Positions 17,423 to 27,500 of a stretch of 64,000 nucleotides of DNA are shown here, one piece after another. Where the stretch lies: the NCBI RefSeq assembly GCF_007859075.1, contig NZ_VOAK01000011.1:1488001-1552000 (forward strand). Reading direction: 5' to 3'. This DNA is from Gemmobacter aquaticus (GTDB lineage Bacteria; Pseudomonadota; Alphaproteobacteria; Rhodobacterales; Rhodobacteraceae). The notes below the pieces were generated by a model. The model had not been told where the DNA came from, searched no databases, and saw nothing but the letters and a program-made list of their open reading frames with translations. Position 1 is the first letter of the stretch, and each line of letters starts with the position of its first letter. The position numbers and the translations under genes are program-made.

Positions 17423-17497
17423 TCAGCGCAGGCCGAGGTAACCAAGGATGAACAGGACTATGACGACCAGTCCGACAATGTAGATGATCTGGTTCAT
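17423..17497 (-). CDS. 24-residue single-helix membrane peptide
   Basis: MNQIIYIVGLVVIVLFILGYLGLR: one hydrophobic helix with an Asn/Gln N-terminus and a terminal Leu-Arg. I have seen near-identical short peptides (MN.IIYIVGLVVIV...) beside stress genes in alphaproteobacteria. GAGG lies 4 nt before the ATG. It is too short for automatic callers, so it may be missing from annotations. Confidence 0.65.
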   Translation of the reverse strand: MNQIIYIVGLVVIVLFILGYLGLR

Positions 17498-17707
17498 GGG
17501 GCCTCGCCTTCTGATCTGTTGGCCGATGCGGCCAGCAAGCCAAACCATGGCTCTTTGCCAGAACTTTGCCACAACATGGATCAGTGCCGCCTCTCGCAAG
17601 TCGACATGATCACTGCAGGACGACCTCTCGACGTGGCGTCAAAGAGCTCCGGCAAACAGCCGGGGAGCGCGATCTGTACCGATGTTGCTGTTTTGCATGC
17701 GCTGCGC

Positions 17708-18094
17708 CTAGACGCTGTCGATGGCCTGGGCCAACAAGGCGCGCACTTCAACCGCAACCGCCTGCAGGTCCGAATTTTCGATGGCCTGCATAGAAGCAAC
17801 GGGGTCCACTGCGCTGACCTCCACACCGGCTTCCGTTTCCCGCAGGATCACATTGCAGGGCAACATCGCACCGACGCGCGGTTCCATCCCGATGGCCTGC
17901 CATGCCATACGGGGATTGCAGGCCCCGAGGATGCGGTAGCCTGGCATCTCGAGGCCCAGCTTGGCCCTCATCGTCGCCTGGACATCGATCTCGGTCAGCA
18001 CACCAAACCCCTGCGCCGCGAGCGCGGCACGGGTGCGGGTCTCGATGGTGGCCAGATCGCTATCCGGGATCAAACGGGTGATCGTGTAGTCCAT
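17708..18094 (-). CDS. DUF302 family protein
   Basis: A 128-residue cytosolic protein of the DUF302 family: LAAQGFGVLTEIDVQATMRAKLG, YRILGACNPRMAWQAI and MLPCNVILRE are the usual landmarks (ile/val strand, 'GaCNP..A', 'lPC.v.v.e'). The GaCNP and LPC cysteines may bind a metal or heme-type ligand; function is not established. AAGGAGG lies 5 nt before the ATG at 18094. It follows the SnoaL-like gene by 38 bases and is probably in its operon. Confidence 0.85.
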   Translation of the reverse strand: MDYTITRLIPDSDLATIETRTRAALAAQGFGVLTEIDVQATMRAKLGLEMPGYRILGACNPRMAWQAIGMEPRVGAMLPCNVILRETEAGVEVSAVDPVASMQAIENSDLQAVAVEVRALLAQAIDSV

Positions 18095-18132
18095 GTGTCC
18101 TCCTTGAGCAGAGCATGGGTTGGCGCGGATCG

Positions 18133-18486
18133 TCACCGGACGGGTGTTTGCTGATGGGCCAACCTGAGCCACGTTCCGGCATCGTGCAGCCACGTTGAGG
18201 CGCAAAGCGCCTCGTGCAGTGGCGCTTCTGCCTTCTCGGCGCGGACGCGGTAGGCGAGTATGGCGACATCACCGCGTCGAGTGATGCTGCGGTCAGTCAT
18301 CTCGACAAGCCGCCAACCGGTGTTGACGGCTGGATGGGACCAGACGTCGTCACCCTGAAGTATCCCGTCTGGATAGGGCAGAACCATGATCGCGCCGGAG
18401 GCCAATCTGGTCCGGGCGCTATCGCGCCCACTGGTCCAGAGTTGCTCTTCCAGTTGCCAAAGCTCGTCATCCTGTTGCCGTGACAT
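18133..18486 (-). CDS. SnoaL/NTF2-like protein (DUF4440 type)
   Basis: A 117-residue NTF2-fold protein: DDELWQLEEQLWTSGRDSAR at the start (first helices, 'e..lw......f'), VLPYPDGILQGDDVW, then the long strands RLVEMTDRSITRRGDVAILAYRVRAE and LCASTWLHDAGTWLRLAHQQTP ('Y..s..w....g.W....hq.tp'), the usual ending of DUF4440. Substrate unknown. AAGGG precedes the ATG at 18486; upstream codons in frame are unsupported. An FNR-shaped site lies about 95 bases upstream. Confidence 0.8.
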   Translation of the reverse strand: MSRQQDDELWQLEEQLWTSGRDSARTRLASGAIMVLPYPDGILQGDDVWSHPAVNTGWRLVEMTDRSITRRGDVAILAYRVRAEKAEAPLHEALCASTWLHDAGTWLRLAHQQTPVR

Positions 18487-18580
18487 GAATTTACCCTTTT
18501 CTCGTGGCTCAGACGCGCTCTTGGGTGGCCAGAACCCCGGCAACCCCGCATGATCCTGAACTCGATCTGCGCCTGCCGCG

Positions 18581-18594
18581 TTGATGCAGATCAG
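18581..18594. promoter_or_regulatory. FNR-shaped site upstream of SnoaL-like and transglutaminase genes
   Basis: TTGAT-gcag-ATCAG matches the FNR/Dnr/FixK pattern TTGAT-N4-ATCAA at nine of ten positions. It lies in the 302-base spacer between the leftward SnoaL-like gene (start 95 bases away) and the rightward transglutaminase (start 194 bases away). No other structure was seen in this spacer. Confidence 0.5.
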
Positions 18595-18788
18595 CACGCG
18601 GACAACCCAAGCGACAAAGCCCCTTAACCATCGCCAGACTGATACCGATCAGCGCCAACAGGTCAGGGCGCGGTATGATGCCTTGCGCGGCGTGGTGGTG
18701 AGGCTGCAAGGGACTCGCAAGGCGCCCCAGGATCCCCGCAGGCGCTGGATCGCCAATGCCAGAGCAACGCAGAATGAATGGAGAAGGC

Positions 18789-19727
18789 ATGCAGGTTCTG
18801 AACATTTCGCATGTGACCGAATACCGCTATGCCGCGCAGGTGGCGTTGGGCGAGCATCGTTTGATGCTGCGCCCGCGCGAGACGCGCGCGTTGAGGCTGC
18901 ACTCCTTTGATCTGAGCATCCAGCCTGAGGCGGCGGTGACATGGGCCTATGACGTCGCCGGCAATTCGGTCGCGACGGCAAGGTTCTCAGGCACCACCGA
19001 TATCCTGCGGATCGAAAGCCGCATGACGGTAGAACTTGATACGCCCGTATGGCCCGTCTTCGACATTGCGGCATCGGCAGTTCAGTACCCGTTCCGATAC
19101 TCTGATGAAGACAGGACCGACCTTGGCGCACTGGCGCTTCCGCAATACCAGGATACCGCAGGCAGGCTGGCCGACTGGGTCGGGGGGTTCATCATGGGCC
19201 GGCCAACCGATACGCTATCCTTGCTTCGAGATATCGCCAACGGGGTATCCAACCGGATCAGCTATCAAAGCCGCGAAACTGAAGGCACACAAGGTCCGCT
19301 GGAAACGCTGGACCGTGGCTGGGGATCGTGCCGCGACCTCGCCGTGCTTTTCGCCGAGGCGGTGCGAACGCTTGGCCTTGGCGCACGGATCGTCTCGGGC
19401 TATATTACCGAGCCTTTGCGCGACGGCGACGGCTCGATCAGCCCCGGTTCAACCCATGCCTGGGTCGAGGTTTTTGTACCAGGTGCTGGCTGGATCGCCT
19501 TTGATCCGACCAACTGGTCTGTGGGCGCGGTCAACCTTATCCCGGTCGCCGCCGCCCGCCATATTGGTCAGGTCTCTCCTGTGACGGGCAGCTTTCGCGG
19601 TGCAGGTGTCGGCCCAGTCAAGCTGGCGGTCGAGGTCTATGTCGTGCCCCTTGGACGGGACCCCTTTAAATCCACCGACAAAATGGGCGGTCTGTTCAGG
19701 CACCGGCAGGACTTGGGACACGGATAG
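18789..19727 (+). CDS. Transglutaminase-like cysteine protein
   Basis: A 312-residue protein with the bacterial transglutaminase N-terminal beta domain ([18 protein letters not shown]) followed by a transglutaminase core. The catalytic triad is visible: Cys181 in [12 protein letters not shown], His223 in [14 protein letters not shown] and Asp239 in AFDPTN. Such proteins are probably peptidases or amidases rather than crosslinkers; partners are often an alpha-E and a circularly permuted ATP-grasp gene, neither of which is here. The ATG at 18789 has GGAG 5 nt upstream; ATGs at 18756 and 18774 are less well placed. Confidence 0.85.
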   Translation: MQVLNISHVTEYRYAAQVALGEHRLMLRPRETRALRLHSFDLSIQPEAAVTWAYDVAGNSVATARFSGTTDILRIESRMTVELDTPVWPVFDIAASAVQYPFRYSDEDRTDLGALALPQYQDTAGRLADWVGGFIMGRPTDTLSLLRDIANGVSNRISYQSRETEGTQGPLETLDRGWGSCRDLAVLFAEAVRTLGLGARIVSGYITEPLRDGDGSISPGSTHAWVEVFVPGAGWIAFDPTNWSVGAVNLIPVAAARHIGQVSPVTGSFRGAGVGPVKLAVEVYVVPLGRDPFKSTDKMGGLFRHRQDLGHG

Positions 19728-19784
19728 CCGCTGGTTTCGCATGGACCGTGCACCGATCATTCATCGAGCGTGAGTGGCGGGCCA

Positions 19785-20561
19785 TCAACTGCTGGACAGC
19801 ACGAACATCACAAGAAACCCGATTGCCACGGAAACCGCAGCCGATTGCTGGTATTGCGCACGCTCCGATTTTGGCAAGAGGTCCGTGATCGTGAGATAGA
19901 ACATTCCTCCGGCTCCAAGCGACAGAAGCGACCCAACGACACTCTGTGGCATTTCTCTCAGGAAGAACCATCCGATTGTCGCAGAGGAAAACAGCGCCAA
20001 CCCGATAATGCTGGTCCAGGCATAGGTCGGCAAAGATGCCCGTTCGGGATTTTCGGCGCGGATGATCTCGGCAATGCTGATCCCTTCAACGAGATTGTCC
20101 AGGATGATTGCAGCCGCAATGATGGCACCCAGAGTGGGGTCTGTTGCAAGTGCGACGCCGATGCTCAGCCCCTCGATAATCTCCTCGACGGATGTCCCTG
20201 CCGCCAGCAGCGTGACCTTTGAGCTTCGCGCGCGCCTGTTGCGATGAATGCGGGACAGGGTGTGCCATTCATCGGACTCCCGACCGGCCATGAATCCGCG
20301 ATTGATCAACATGTCGATTGCGTAGACGCTGGCAAAGCCAAAGACGAAGCCTGCGACTGTCAGTGTCCGCCCCGCGGCCTCGAGCGCGGCGGGCATCATT
20401 TCAAAGCTGAACGCGCCGAGAAGTACGCCCCCTGCGAGGCCTACAGAAATCGACAGAAAGAGGCTCCCCGTCCCGAGGCGCAGTCCGAGCCAGCCACCAA
20501 GTGGAGAGGCGATTGCCGCGGCACCGGCAAGCAACAGATACGCCGAACTGCCAAAAACCAT
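19785..20561 (-). CDS. ZIP-family metal transporter
   Basis: About 258 residues with eight hydrophobic segments and the ZIP TM4-TM5 metal motifs in variant form: GTSVEEIIEGLSIGVAL and AIILDNLVEGISIAEIIRAE, where Glu/Asn/Asp replace some His ligands. Such members occur in bacteria and may carry Zn2+, Fe2+ or other divalent ions. The start is uncertain: I take the ATG at 20561, but the frame is open to 20708. It is divergent from the VIT-family gene, so two metal-handling membrane proteins flank one spacer. Confidence 0.8.
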   Translation of the reverse strand: MVFGSSAYLLLAGAAAIASPLGGWLGLRLGTGSLFLSISVGLAGGVLLGAFSFEMMPAALEAAGRTLTVAGFVFGFASVYAIDMLINRGFMAGRESDEWHTLSRIHRNRRARSSKVTLLAAGTSVEEIIEGLSIGVALATDPTLGAIIAAAIILDNLVEGISIAEIIRAENPERASLPTYAWTSIIGLALFSSATIGWFFLREMPQSVVGSLLSLGAGGMFYLTITDLLPKSERAQYQQSAAVSVAIGFLVMFVLSSS

Positions 20562-20789
20562 GACTGTCACCGTTGGTTGAGAAAGTCGGACCTTGAGTGC
20601 TGTGATATGCAAGCCAAGCGGGCTGCGAAGGCAGGATTGCGGGAATGTGGGACGGGAAAAGGCGTTCGCCCCTGTGTCGGCCATGCTAACACATATGAAG
20701 ACGCGCAAGGCCGATGTCAGCGAAGATCAAGGTCAATAGAGCATGGTCACGCGGATATCGACCGCTCATCCAGAATTGAAAGGACCACG

Positions 20790-21494
20790 ATGATGAGCAG
20801 GCTTTCGCATGGAGAGATCCACATGGTTCACCGCATCGGTTGGTTGCGCGCGGCCGTGTTGGGGGCAAATGATGGGCTTGTCTCGACGGCAAGCCTCGTC
20901 ATCGGCGTCGCGGCAGCAGGTTCGGCCCGCCCGGAGATCCTTATCGCGGGCCTTGCTGGTCTGGTCGCGGGGGCGATGTCGATGGCTGCCGGTGAGTATG
21001 TCTCGGTCAGTTCGCAGACAGACGCGGAGCGGGCCGACATCCGGCGCGAAACGATGGAATTGAAGGACGCCCCGGAAGTGGAGCTTGACGAACTGACGCG
21101 CATCTATGTTGAGCGTGGGCTGGACGAAGGTTTGGCGCGACAGGTCGCAACCCGGCTTACGCAGATGGACGCGCTGGCGGCGCATCGACGCGACGAACTG
21201 GGGATATCTGATACCGTGACCGCCCATCCGATTCAGGCGGCCATCGTATCGGCGTTGACCTTCGCTGTCGGAGCCGTAGTCCCGCTCATTGTGGCAGCGG
21301 TCGCGCCTTCTGGACAGATCACGACAATCATCGCGGGAACCACCCTGTTCGCGCTTGCGGTGCTTGGGGGACTTGGGGCGTCCGCCGGCGGCGCCCCTGT
21401 CCTGACCGGTGCAGTTCGCGTAACCTTCTGGGGGGCGCTTGCCATGGCGGCGACAGCGGCTGCCGGGGCCTTGTTCGGAGTGAGTTTGAGCTAG
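20790..21494 (+). CDS. VIT1/CCC1 family iron/manganese transporter
   Basis: A 234-residue membrane protein with the family's marks: GWLRAAVLGANDGLVSTASL at the start of TM1, AMSMAAGEYVSVSSQTDAE at TM2, a cytosolic helical metal-binding arm (ELDELTRIYVERGLDEGLARQVA) and three further helices. Homologues move Fe2+ or Mn2+ out of the cytosol or into stores. AAAGGA lies 6 nt before the ATG at 20790. It converges on the glucan synthase gene. Confidence 0.9.
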   Translation: MMSRLSHGEIHMVHRIGWLRAAVLGANDGLVSTASLVIGVAAAGSARPEILIAGLAGLVAGAMSMAAGEYVSVSSQTDAERADIRRETMELKDAPEVELDELTRIYVERGLDEGLARQVATRLTQMDALAAHRRDELGISDTVTAHPIQAAIVSALTFAVGAVVPLIVAAVAPSGQITTIIAGTTLFALAVLGGLGASAGGAPVLTGAVRVTFWGALAMAATAAAGALFGVSLS

Positions 21495-21556
21495 ACAGTC
21501 AACCTTCAGCTCAGGTGACGGTTCGGGTCTGCCCGACCAATCCCGGTTGGGCCGGT

Positions 21557-24500
21557 TCATGGTGACCCGAGTGTAACCGTCAGGTGATGCGTTCCGTCCA
21601 GCACGGGAAACGACAGGATGCCATGTGATACATCCATGGTCATTCCGTTCAGGATGGCGGATCGGATGCCGCGCCCTGTCAAATCCGGATTGAGGATCGA
21701 GACGGTATAGCTGGCCGCGCCGAGTGTGATGGTCAGCGTCAGTTCGGGCCAGGAAGCCGGAAGGCAAGGATTCAGGCATAGGATGTTGCCCCGGCGCGTC
21801 AGACCGATGATGCCCTCGATCCCTGCGCGATACATCCAGCCTGCCGAACCGGTGTACCATGTCCACCCGCCGCGACCGGCATGAGGTGGCGCGGAATAGA
21901 CGTCGGCAGCCACGACATAGGGTTCGACCTTGTACCGCTCTGCATCCTCAGGCGTCAGGGAATGGTTGATCGGGTTCAGCATCGCGAACAGTTGGTGGGC
22001 GGAATCGCCGTCGCCAGACTTCGCATGCGCGAGGATCGCCCACATGGCCGCATGGCTGTACTGGCCACCGTTTTCCCTCAGGCCCGGCGGGTAGCCTTTG
22101 ATGTATCCAGGGTCGAGGGGCGTGCGGTCGAAGGGGGGCCAGAAAAGAAGCGCAAGCCCCGGGTCGGGCTGTATCAGATGGCGGGTCATCGACGCCATCG
22201 CGGTGCGCGCGCGGTCCGGATCAGCAGCCCCGGAAAGGACTGCCCAGGACTGTGCGATACTGTCTATGCGGCATTCGTCCGAGGTGACCGATCCAAGCGG
22301 TGTGCCATCATCATAGGTGCCGCGCCGGTACCACGCGCCGTCCCAGCCGTGCGTTTCAATGGCCTTGAGTACGGATTTTGCATGATCGCGCCAGCGCGCG
22401 GCGCGGACAGGGTCGCGGGTGTCGGACAGCGGCGACATCAGCTCGATCGTGGAAATCAGAAGCCAGCCCAGCCAGAGGCTTGTGCCCTTGCCGCCTTCGC
22501 CCACACGGTTCATCCCGTCATTCCAGTCGCCGGTGCCGATCAGGGGCATGCCGTTCTCACCGGTTTTTGCGATGGCCAGATCCAGACCACGGGCGCAGTG
22601 CTCGAACAGGGTTGCGGTTTCGACCGACGTCTGAGGCTGGAAGAAGTCGTCATGAGCCCCGGGCGGCACTGTCGGGCCCTGAAGGAACGGCACTGCCTCG
22701 TCCAGGATCGACGCATCGCCCGAGACGGCCACATAACTCCCGACCCCGTAGCCAAGCCAGACACGGTCGTCAGAGATGTGGGTCCGCACACCCTGCCCGG
22801 AATGGGGCAGCCACCAGTGCTGCACGTCGCCCTCCGGGAATTGGCGGGCGGCGGCGCGCAACAGATGGGCGCGCGTCATCGCAGGCGAGGCGAACGTCAG
22901 CGCCATACCGTCCTGAAGCTGGTCCCGGAAGCCGTAAGCCCCGCTTGCCTGGTAAAAGCCTGCCCGTGCCCAGATCCGGCAGGCAAGGGTCTGATACATC
23001 AGCCAGCCATTCAGCAGAATGTCCATCGCTCGGTCGGGTGTCCTGACCTGCACGGCGCCAAGTTGCAACGACCAGTGGTCGCTGACGGCCCCGAGAAGCG
23101 CTTCGGTATCGAGCGCCCGCATGCGCTGGACAAGGGCGCTCGCATTCGCGTCACTGTCGGCCTGACCGATGAGGAAGGTCAGCGACACCGTCTCACCCGC
23201 GCGCAGGGTCACGCGGCGCTGCAATGCGGCGCAGGGATCAAGGGCGGGACCGGTCTTGCCAGACAGCGGCGCATCGCGGAGTCCGGCTGGTGAGGCAAGC
23301 GAGCCGCCAAGCCCGATGAACTCAAGCCGGTCTGCCGTCAAGCTGGTGCAGCCGGGCCCGAAATCGGCAAACGCAATGCGGTCCGGGAAGGCCGTGCTGA
23401 AGGTGTTCTGCGCGAGAATTGCCCCGGTCGCGGGGTCAGTCCGCGTCACGATATAGGGCGCCGTCACACCGCGAGCGGTACCCAGAACCCATTCGGCGAA
23501 GGCGGTCACCGAAAGGGACCGGTTCGTCGCGCCGATGTTGCGCAGCGAAAGCCGGCTGACTTTGACCGTCTCATCCAGCGGCACGAACTGAACCATGTCA
23601 GCCGCGATCCCGTGGGCGTCATGCTGGAACCGGGAATAGCCGAACCCGTGACGCGCAACAAAGACCCCTGTGCCGCGAATGGGCTGGGCAGTTGCTGTCC
23701 AGATCTGGCCGGTGTCGAGATCATGCAGATAGATCGCCTCGCCCGTCGGATCCATCACGGGGTCGTTTGACCAAGGCGTCAGCTGGTTCTCGCGGCTGTT
23801 TTCCGACCAGACATGGCCACATCCTTCGGATGAGACCTGAAAACCGAACCTCGGGTTGGCGATGACGTTGATCCAGGGCGCCGGCGTCGTCTGCCGCCCT
23901 TGCAGGATCGTCACATACTCGCGCCCGTCGCGGTCGAAGCCGCCGGTGCCATTGAAGAATTCAAGCTGCGGCAGGTCCCGCGCGGGTGAGGCTTTCGACG
24001 GGGTCGGCAGTCTGCGCGGCTCTGTCACAGGCGGACGTGCAAGACGTGCCATCTGGTCTCCAATATCGCCCCTGCTTGCCACAAGCAGCACCCGCGCCAC
24101 AGAGAGAAGCTGCGCTCGCGCGTTGGCACCCAGAAGATCCGCGCGAAGCACGTGGATTGACCCCTTGGCCGGGGCGTGGATGCCCGTGGCTCGTGGGCGG
24201 GACCGGGCGGCGCGCACAGCGCTTTCGATGGCGATCTGCAAGTCCTGCACATAAGAGGATGTGCGGTCGTTGAGCACGACCAGATCCACGGCGTGCTGGC
24301 GCATTTCCCAGTAGACATGGGCGGCGATCGCCTGATGCAGGACGGCGATGTCTTCGGCATCATCGATCTGCACCAGCACGATCGGAAGATCCCCCGATAT
24401 TCCAAGTGCCCAGAGTGCGGATTGCGGCGCAGCGCCCGCGATGATTTGCGCGGGCGAGGCGCGCATCCGGCCGTCGTTGCGCATCACCATGCCACCCAAA

Positions 24501-27500
24501 GCCTGATAGACCGCCGCGTCGGCATGGGTGATGCCCACGTGGCGCAACTGCACCTGTGCCTGCGTCCAGGCCAGCGTGGCGGCGCGTGCAAAGGCAGTCG
24601 GATCGCGATGCCGGTCCACCAGATCAAGCAGCGCATCCGGCGTATCGGCGACCATGGTCCAGAATGTCACGCGCGTCGTGCCCCCTGCCGGCACAACGAC
24701 CCGACGCCGGATCGAAAAGACCGGATCAAGCACGGTGCCGATGGTCCCGGAAAGTGGCTGGTCGGTCATGGCCGCCGAGGCGATGCTCCGTCCGCGCCCG
24801 ATGAACCTCGCACGGTCCGTCTCGATCTGGATCGGCGCGGTCTCCTCTCCCTCGACCACAGCAATGTGCGCGGCCCAGACCTCGGGGTCATGGGGTGAGC
24901 GGCGACGGCGGGTGGCTATGATGACCCCAAGTTCCGGCAGGTAGTCCGTCACGACAAACATCTTGGAGAATGCCGGGTGCGCCAGGTCGGCCGCCGCCGG
25001 GGCCAGCGCCAGCTCGGCATAGGAGGTCACGTCGATCTCTCGTGCGCGGCGGCCGCTGTTGGTCAGGGTGACGCGTCTCGCTTCGGCATCGTCCTCGGCC
25101 GAGACAACAACTTCGGTGGTCGTCGTCAGGCGTGGCATGTGTTGGGTAAAGGCCGCATGGTGTTCGCAGAAGACAGCGCGGTGCCGGTCGGCCCCCACGC
25201 GCGTTGGCTCGATCCCGGCCGACCAGACTTCGCCCGAGGCAGTGTCACGCAGAAACAGGAACGACCCAAGGGCCGGCTGCGTCGCCTCGGCCCGCCAGCG
25301 CGTGATCGCCATGTCCCGCCAGCGGCTGAAGCCCTCTCCCCGAGGGGTCAGCATCACGCCGTAGTTTCCGTTAGACAGCAGATGGGCGGTCGGAGCCTCG
25401 GACGCAGGGTTTTCAAACGTGCGGACGGCGGGCGCCTCATGGTGTTCGACCGGCGCAACCAGCACTTCGGTCGCACGCGGCGGGGCGCTGGCGACATCAC
25501 GGGGGATCCGCTCTTGCAGCAGAAGCTCGACGCCCTGGATCATCGGCTCGGCGTGGAAGTGGTCGCACAGCCGACCGTTCTGCAGGGCATTGGCGATTGC
25601 GGTGATCGTCATGCCCTGATGGTGCGCCATGAAACTGCGCACAATGGCCCTGGGTTCGTTCGCAGGCAGGCGGGATGGGGTGAAATCCACCGCCTCGTAG
25701 AAACCATAGCGCCCAAGGGCCCCGAGGTTCGTGAGTTCGGCAAAGTTGTTCGATGCGGCAACGGGATCGATCATCGCCGCAAGGCCGGTCGCATAAGGTG
25801 CGATCACGCGGTTTTCGCTTAGTCCCCGTTTCAACCCAAGTCCCGGTACGCCGAAGTTGGAATACTGATAGGTCATTTCCAGGTCGCGGGCGTTGTACGA
25901 AGACTCGGAAATACCCCAGGGGATTCCAAGCGCGGCGGCATAGGCACGCTGCCGGGCGACGACCAACCGCGTTGTCTGTTCCAGAACCGAGCCCACCGGG
26001 GCACGCATCACCAGCGACGGCATCAGGTATTCGAACATGCTGCCGGACCAGGAAATCAGTGCCGATCCTGAGCCGATTGGTGTTGCCGGACGTCCCAGCC
26101 GGAACCAGTGCCGGGTTTCCACGTCGCCTTTTGCGATGGCAAACAGGCTGGCCAGGCGCGCCTCAGAGGCGAGGAGATCATAGCAGTTTGCATCCAGCCG
26201 GTTAGTCGCCACCGAAAAGCCGATGGAGAGCAGCTTCTTGTCCGGCTCCAGCAGGAACTGGAAGTCCATCTCCATGGCGAGGCTGCGGCACAGGTTCTCC
26301 ACTTCTGCAAGCAGCGCCGTCTCAGCCGGATCGGCCTGATCGGCAATATGATCCGCAAGCGCCGTCTGCATGGCTGCGATCCAGAACTTCGCCTCGGAAC
26401 GGGTGTCGCCGGTCAGCGCGAGGGCGCTGTCCATCAGGCCCATCAGCAAGCCAGGTGGCGTTGCCCGGCCTGCGGCTGCGTCCACGATCGCATCAAGGGC
26501 GCGGATCAGGGCCAGATCTTCCGCGTTCGACCCAAGCGAGCGGCGTGCAAGCAAGGCACAATCCGCCATTGCCTGGCCAACCGCCTGACCGTCCCGGATC
26601 GGATCGGCTGCCCATGCCCGGCAAGCCTGCGCCACGGCGATCAAGTGCCCTGCAAGGTTGCCGCTGTCGACCGAGGACACATAGGCCGGGTCCAGCACGC
26701 GCAGATCTCGGGTATCGTGCCAATTGTAGAGATGGCCGCGAAAGCGCGGCATTCGCTGGATTGTCTGCAGGGTGTTCTGCATCCGCTGCAAAGCTGCGCG
26801 CTTGCCGATCCATCCCATGTCATGCGCCGAGACGGTGGACAAAAGATAAAGGCCGATGTTCGTGGGCGAGGTGCGCGAGGCAATGGTCGGCCTTGGTGTC
26901 TCTTGAAAGTTGTCGGGTGGGAGGAAGTTCTCTTCCGGAGTGACGAAGGTTTCGAAATAGCGCCACGTCCGTCGGGCAATCAGCCGCAATTCCTGTGCCT
27001 TGGCGGCAGACAGGGCGGCGGAAAGTTTCTGCGCCCGCGGCAAGCTGATCGCGCGAGCAAGGGCGGGCGCTGCGGACCAGAGCAAGCCGAAGATCAGTGG
27101 GAGCGGCCAGACTGCAGGATTTATCGCCCAGGCGAGGCCACAGGCACCCAGACCCAGCGACAGGCCCGGTAGCATCGACTGGTACTGAACCAGCAAGCCT
27201 GGACGGCTGCTACTGCCGGCCTGTGCGGCGGTGAGCCATTCCAGAAGGTGCCTGCGCGACACAACAAGCCGCCACGCCGTCCGCAAGATTGCATCGATCT
27301 TGGTGGCGGCCGTGTCTGCCAGAAGCACCAGACTGACCGCCGTCTGGCCAAGGGCGGTAAGCGTATCTGACCAGACGGCCGCGAAATGGCTGCGCATCGT
27401 TACCCCGGCGCGGGCGGGGAAGATGTCGAAGGGCAATGAAAGGAAGCGCGGGAGCGAAAGCATCGCGACCGTCAGGGCTGTCCACATCGCGGCCAGCGGC

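Noticed and set aside
21881-23293. A 470-codon plus-strand frame, and other long frames in 24.1-30.3 kb
   Set aside because: They are antisense to ndvB, with Arg/His-rich low-complexity translations and no family motif.
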